Made by a program: the position numbers and the translations under genes
In this document: in pieces, positions 5,825-6,139 of the stretch
Numbering within the stretch: the stretch's first letter is position 1
Layout of the letters: each line of letters starts with the position of its first letter
Source: Trueperaceae bacterium
Lineage (GTDB): Bacteria > Deinococcota > Deinococci > Deinococcales > Trueperaceae
Assembly (NCBI GenBank): GCA_024636105.1
Contig: JAGXHO010000118.1
Coordinates: 1 to 6,139, forward strand
Direction of reading: 5' to 3'
DNA: 6,139 bases
Notes under the pieces: model-generated
Database searches by the model: none
What the model was told of the DNA's origin: nothing
Seen by the model: only the letters and a program-made list of their open reading frames with translations

Positions 5825-6139
5825 GTCGACCCCTCTACGGATGCCGCGCCGGCCACCTGGTACCGCCATTGGCGCCCCATCAAAGGCTCGAGCAGCTCCT
5901 GGACCTCCGCGACGAGCGCCGGATCGGGCGGCGACGCCAACCAATCGAGGTTGCGCTGCACTTCCTTCGCGGTGCCGGCCCCGAACAGGGTGACGGGGAA
6001 GCGCGCGTCGCTTGCGGCGAACGAGAGCGCGAGGCGCGCCAGCGGGACCCCGGCGGCGTCGGCGAGGCGGGCGGCGCGTGCGAGCAGGCGTCGCGCGCGC
6101 ACCGGGGCCGGGTGCCACGCGGGAGCGGCTCGGCCGGTG
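5821..6139 (-). CDS. Aldo/keto reductase, L-galactose/L-fucose dehydrogenase-like (5' part off the right edge)
   Basis: Only the C-terminal 105 residues are visible. They resemble the tail of the L-galactose dehydrogenase / D-threo-aldose 1-dehydrogenase branch of aldo/keto reductases: PAWHPAPVR near the right edge matches the PEWHPA region of plant L-galactose dehydrogenase, followed by GVPLARLALSF, the cofactor-loop type segment LFGAGTAKEVQRNL, and EVQELLEPL with a following QW close to the terminus. The catalytic Asp-Tyr-Lys-His tetrad lies outside the window. Likely reaction: oxidation of L-fucose or L-galactose at C1 to the 1,5-lactone with NAD(P)+. The stop overlaps the GTG start of the lactonase gene as GTGA, which supports a dehydrogenase-lactonase pair. 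Family is confident; substrate is inferred from similarity recalled by eye and from the neighbours. Confidence 0.82.
   Translation of the reverse strand, partial: TGRAAPAWHPAPVRARRLLARAARLADAAGVPLARLALSFAASDARFPVTLFGAGTAKEVQRNLDWLASPPDPALVAEVQELLEPLMGRQWRYQVAGAASVEGST

Noticed and set aside
5825..6118. Longer 387-residue version of the amidohydrolase starting at 6118
   Set aside because: The extension is a shadow of the aldo/keto reductase gene in another frame. The GTG at 5824 starts directly before the N-terminal HxH motif.

Overview
The window comes from a GC-rich bacterium. Both strands are dense with long shadow reading frames, codon third positions in the real genes are mostly G or C, and purine-rich Shine-Dalgarno sites precede the starts. 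The phylum cannot be told from the sequence alone; several GC-rich groups (Actinomycetota, Chloroflexota, Planctomycetota, Acidobacteriota and others) would fit. Nothing points to a phage, transposon, CRISPR array, tRNA or rRNA.

Layout, left to right: (1) bases 1-2204, minus strand: a glycoside hydrolase family 95 (GH95) enzyme, alpha-L-fucosidase or alpha-L-galactosidase, 734 residues visible, C-terminal end cut by the left edge. (2) bases 2205-2543: a divergent control region. It holds a perfect 20-bp interrupted palindrome lying over the probable -10 of the GH95 promoter, a leader hairpin, and weaker candidate signals in front of the next gene. (3) bases 2544-3599, plus strand: a complete LacI-family repressor of 351 residues. 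(4) bases 3600-3638: a 39-bp convergent gap with no clear terminator. (5) bases 3639-6139, minus strand: a tightly coupled operon read right to left. It encodes an aldo/keto reductase resembling L-galactose dehydrogenase (5' part beyond the right edge), then a COG3618 amidohydrolase of the sugar-lactonase type, then an M24B aminopeptidase-P-like metalloprotein. Both junctions are 4-base stop/start overlaps (GTGA and ATGA).

Together this reads as a locus for using L-fucose or L-galactose residues by the non-phosphorylated oxidative route. GH95 would release the terminal sugar in the cytoplasm (no signal peptide is visible), the aldo/keto reductase would oxidise it to the 1,5-lactone, and the amidohydrolase would open the lactone to the aldonate. 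A LacI repressor placed between would sense a sugar. Dehydratase, aldolase and transporter genes are not in view and are expected outside the window. Three things stand out: a threonine in GH95 where known fucosidases carry a sugar-recognising histidine, the unexplained M24 protein translationally coupled to the sugar genes and carrying a Glu-to-Asp change at a metal-ligand position, and the strong palindrome in the GH95 promoter.
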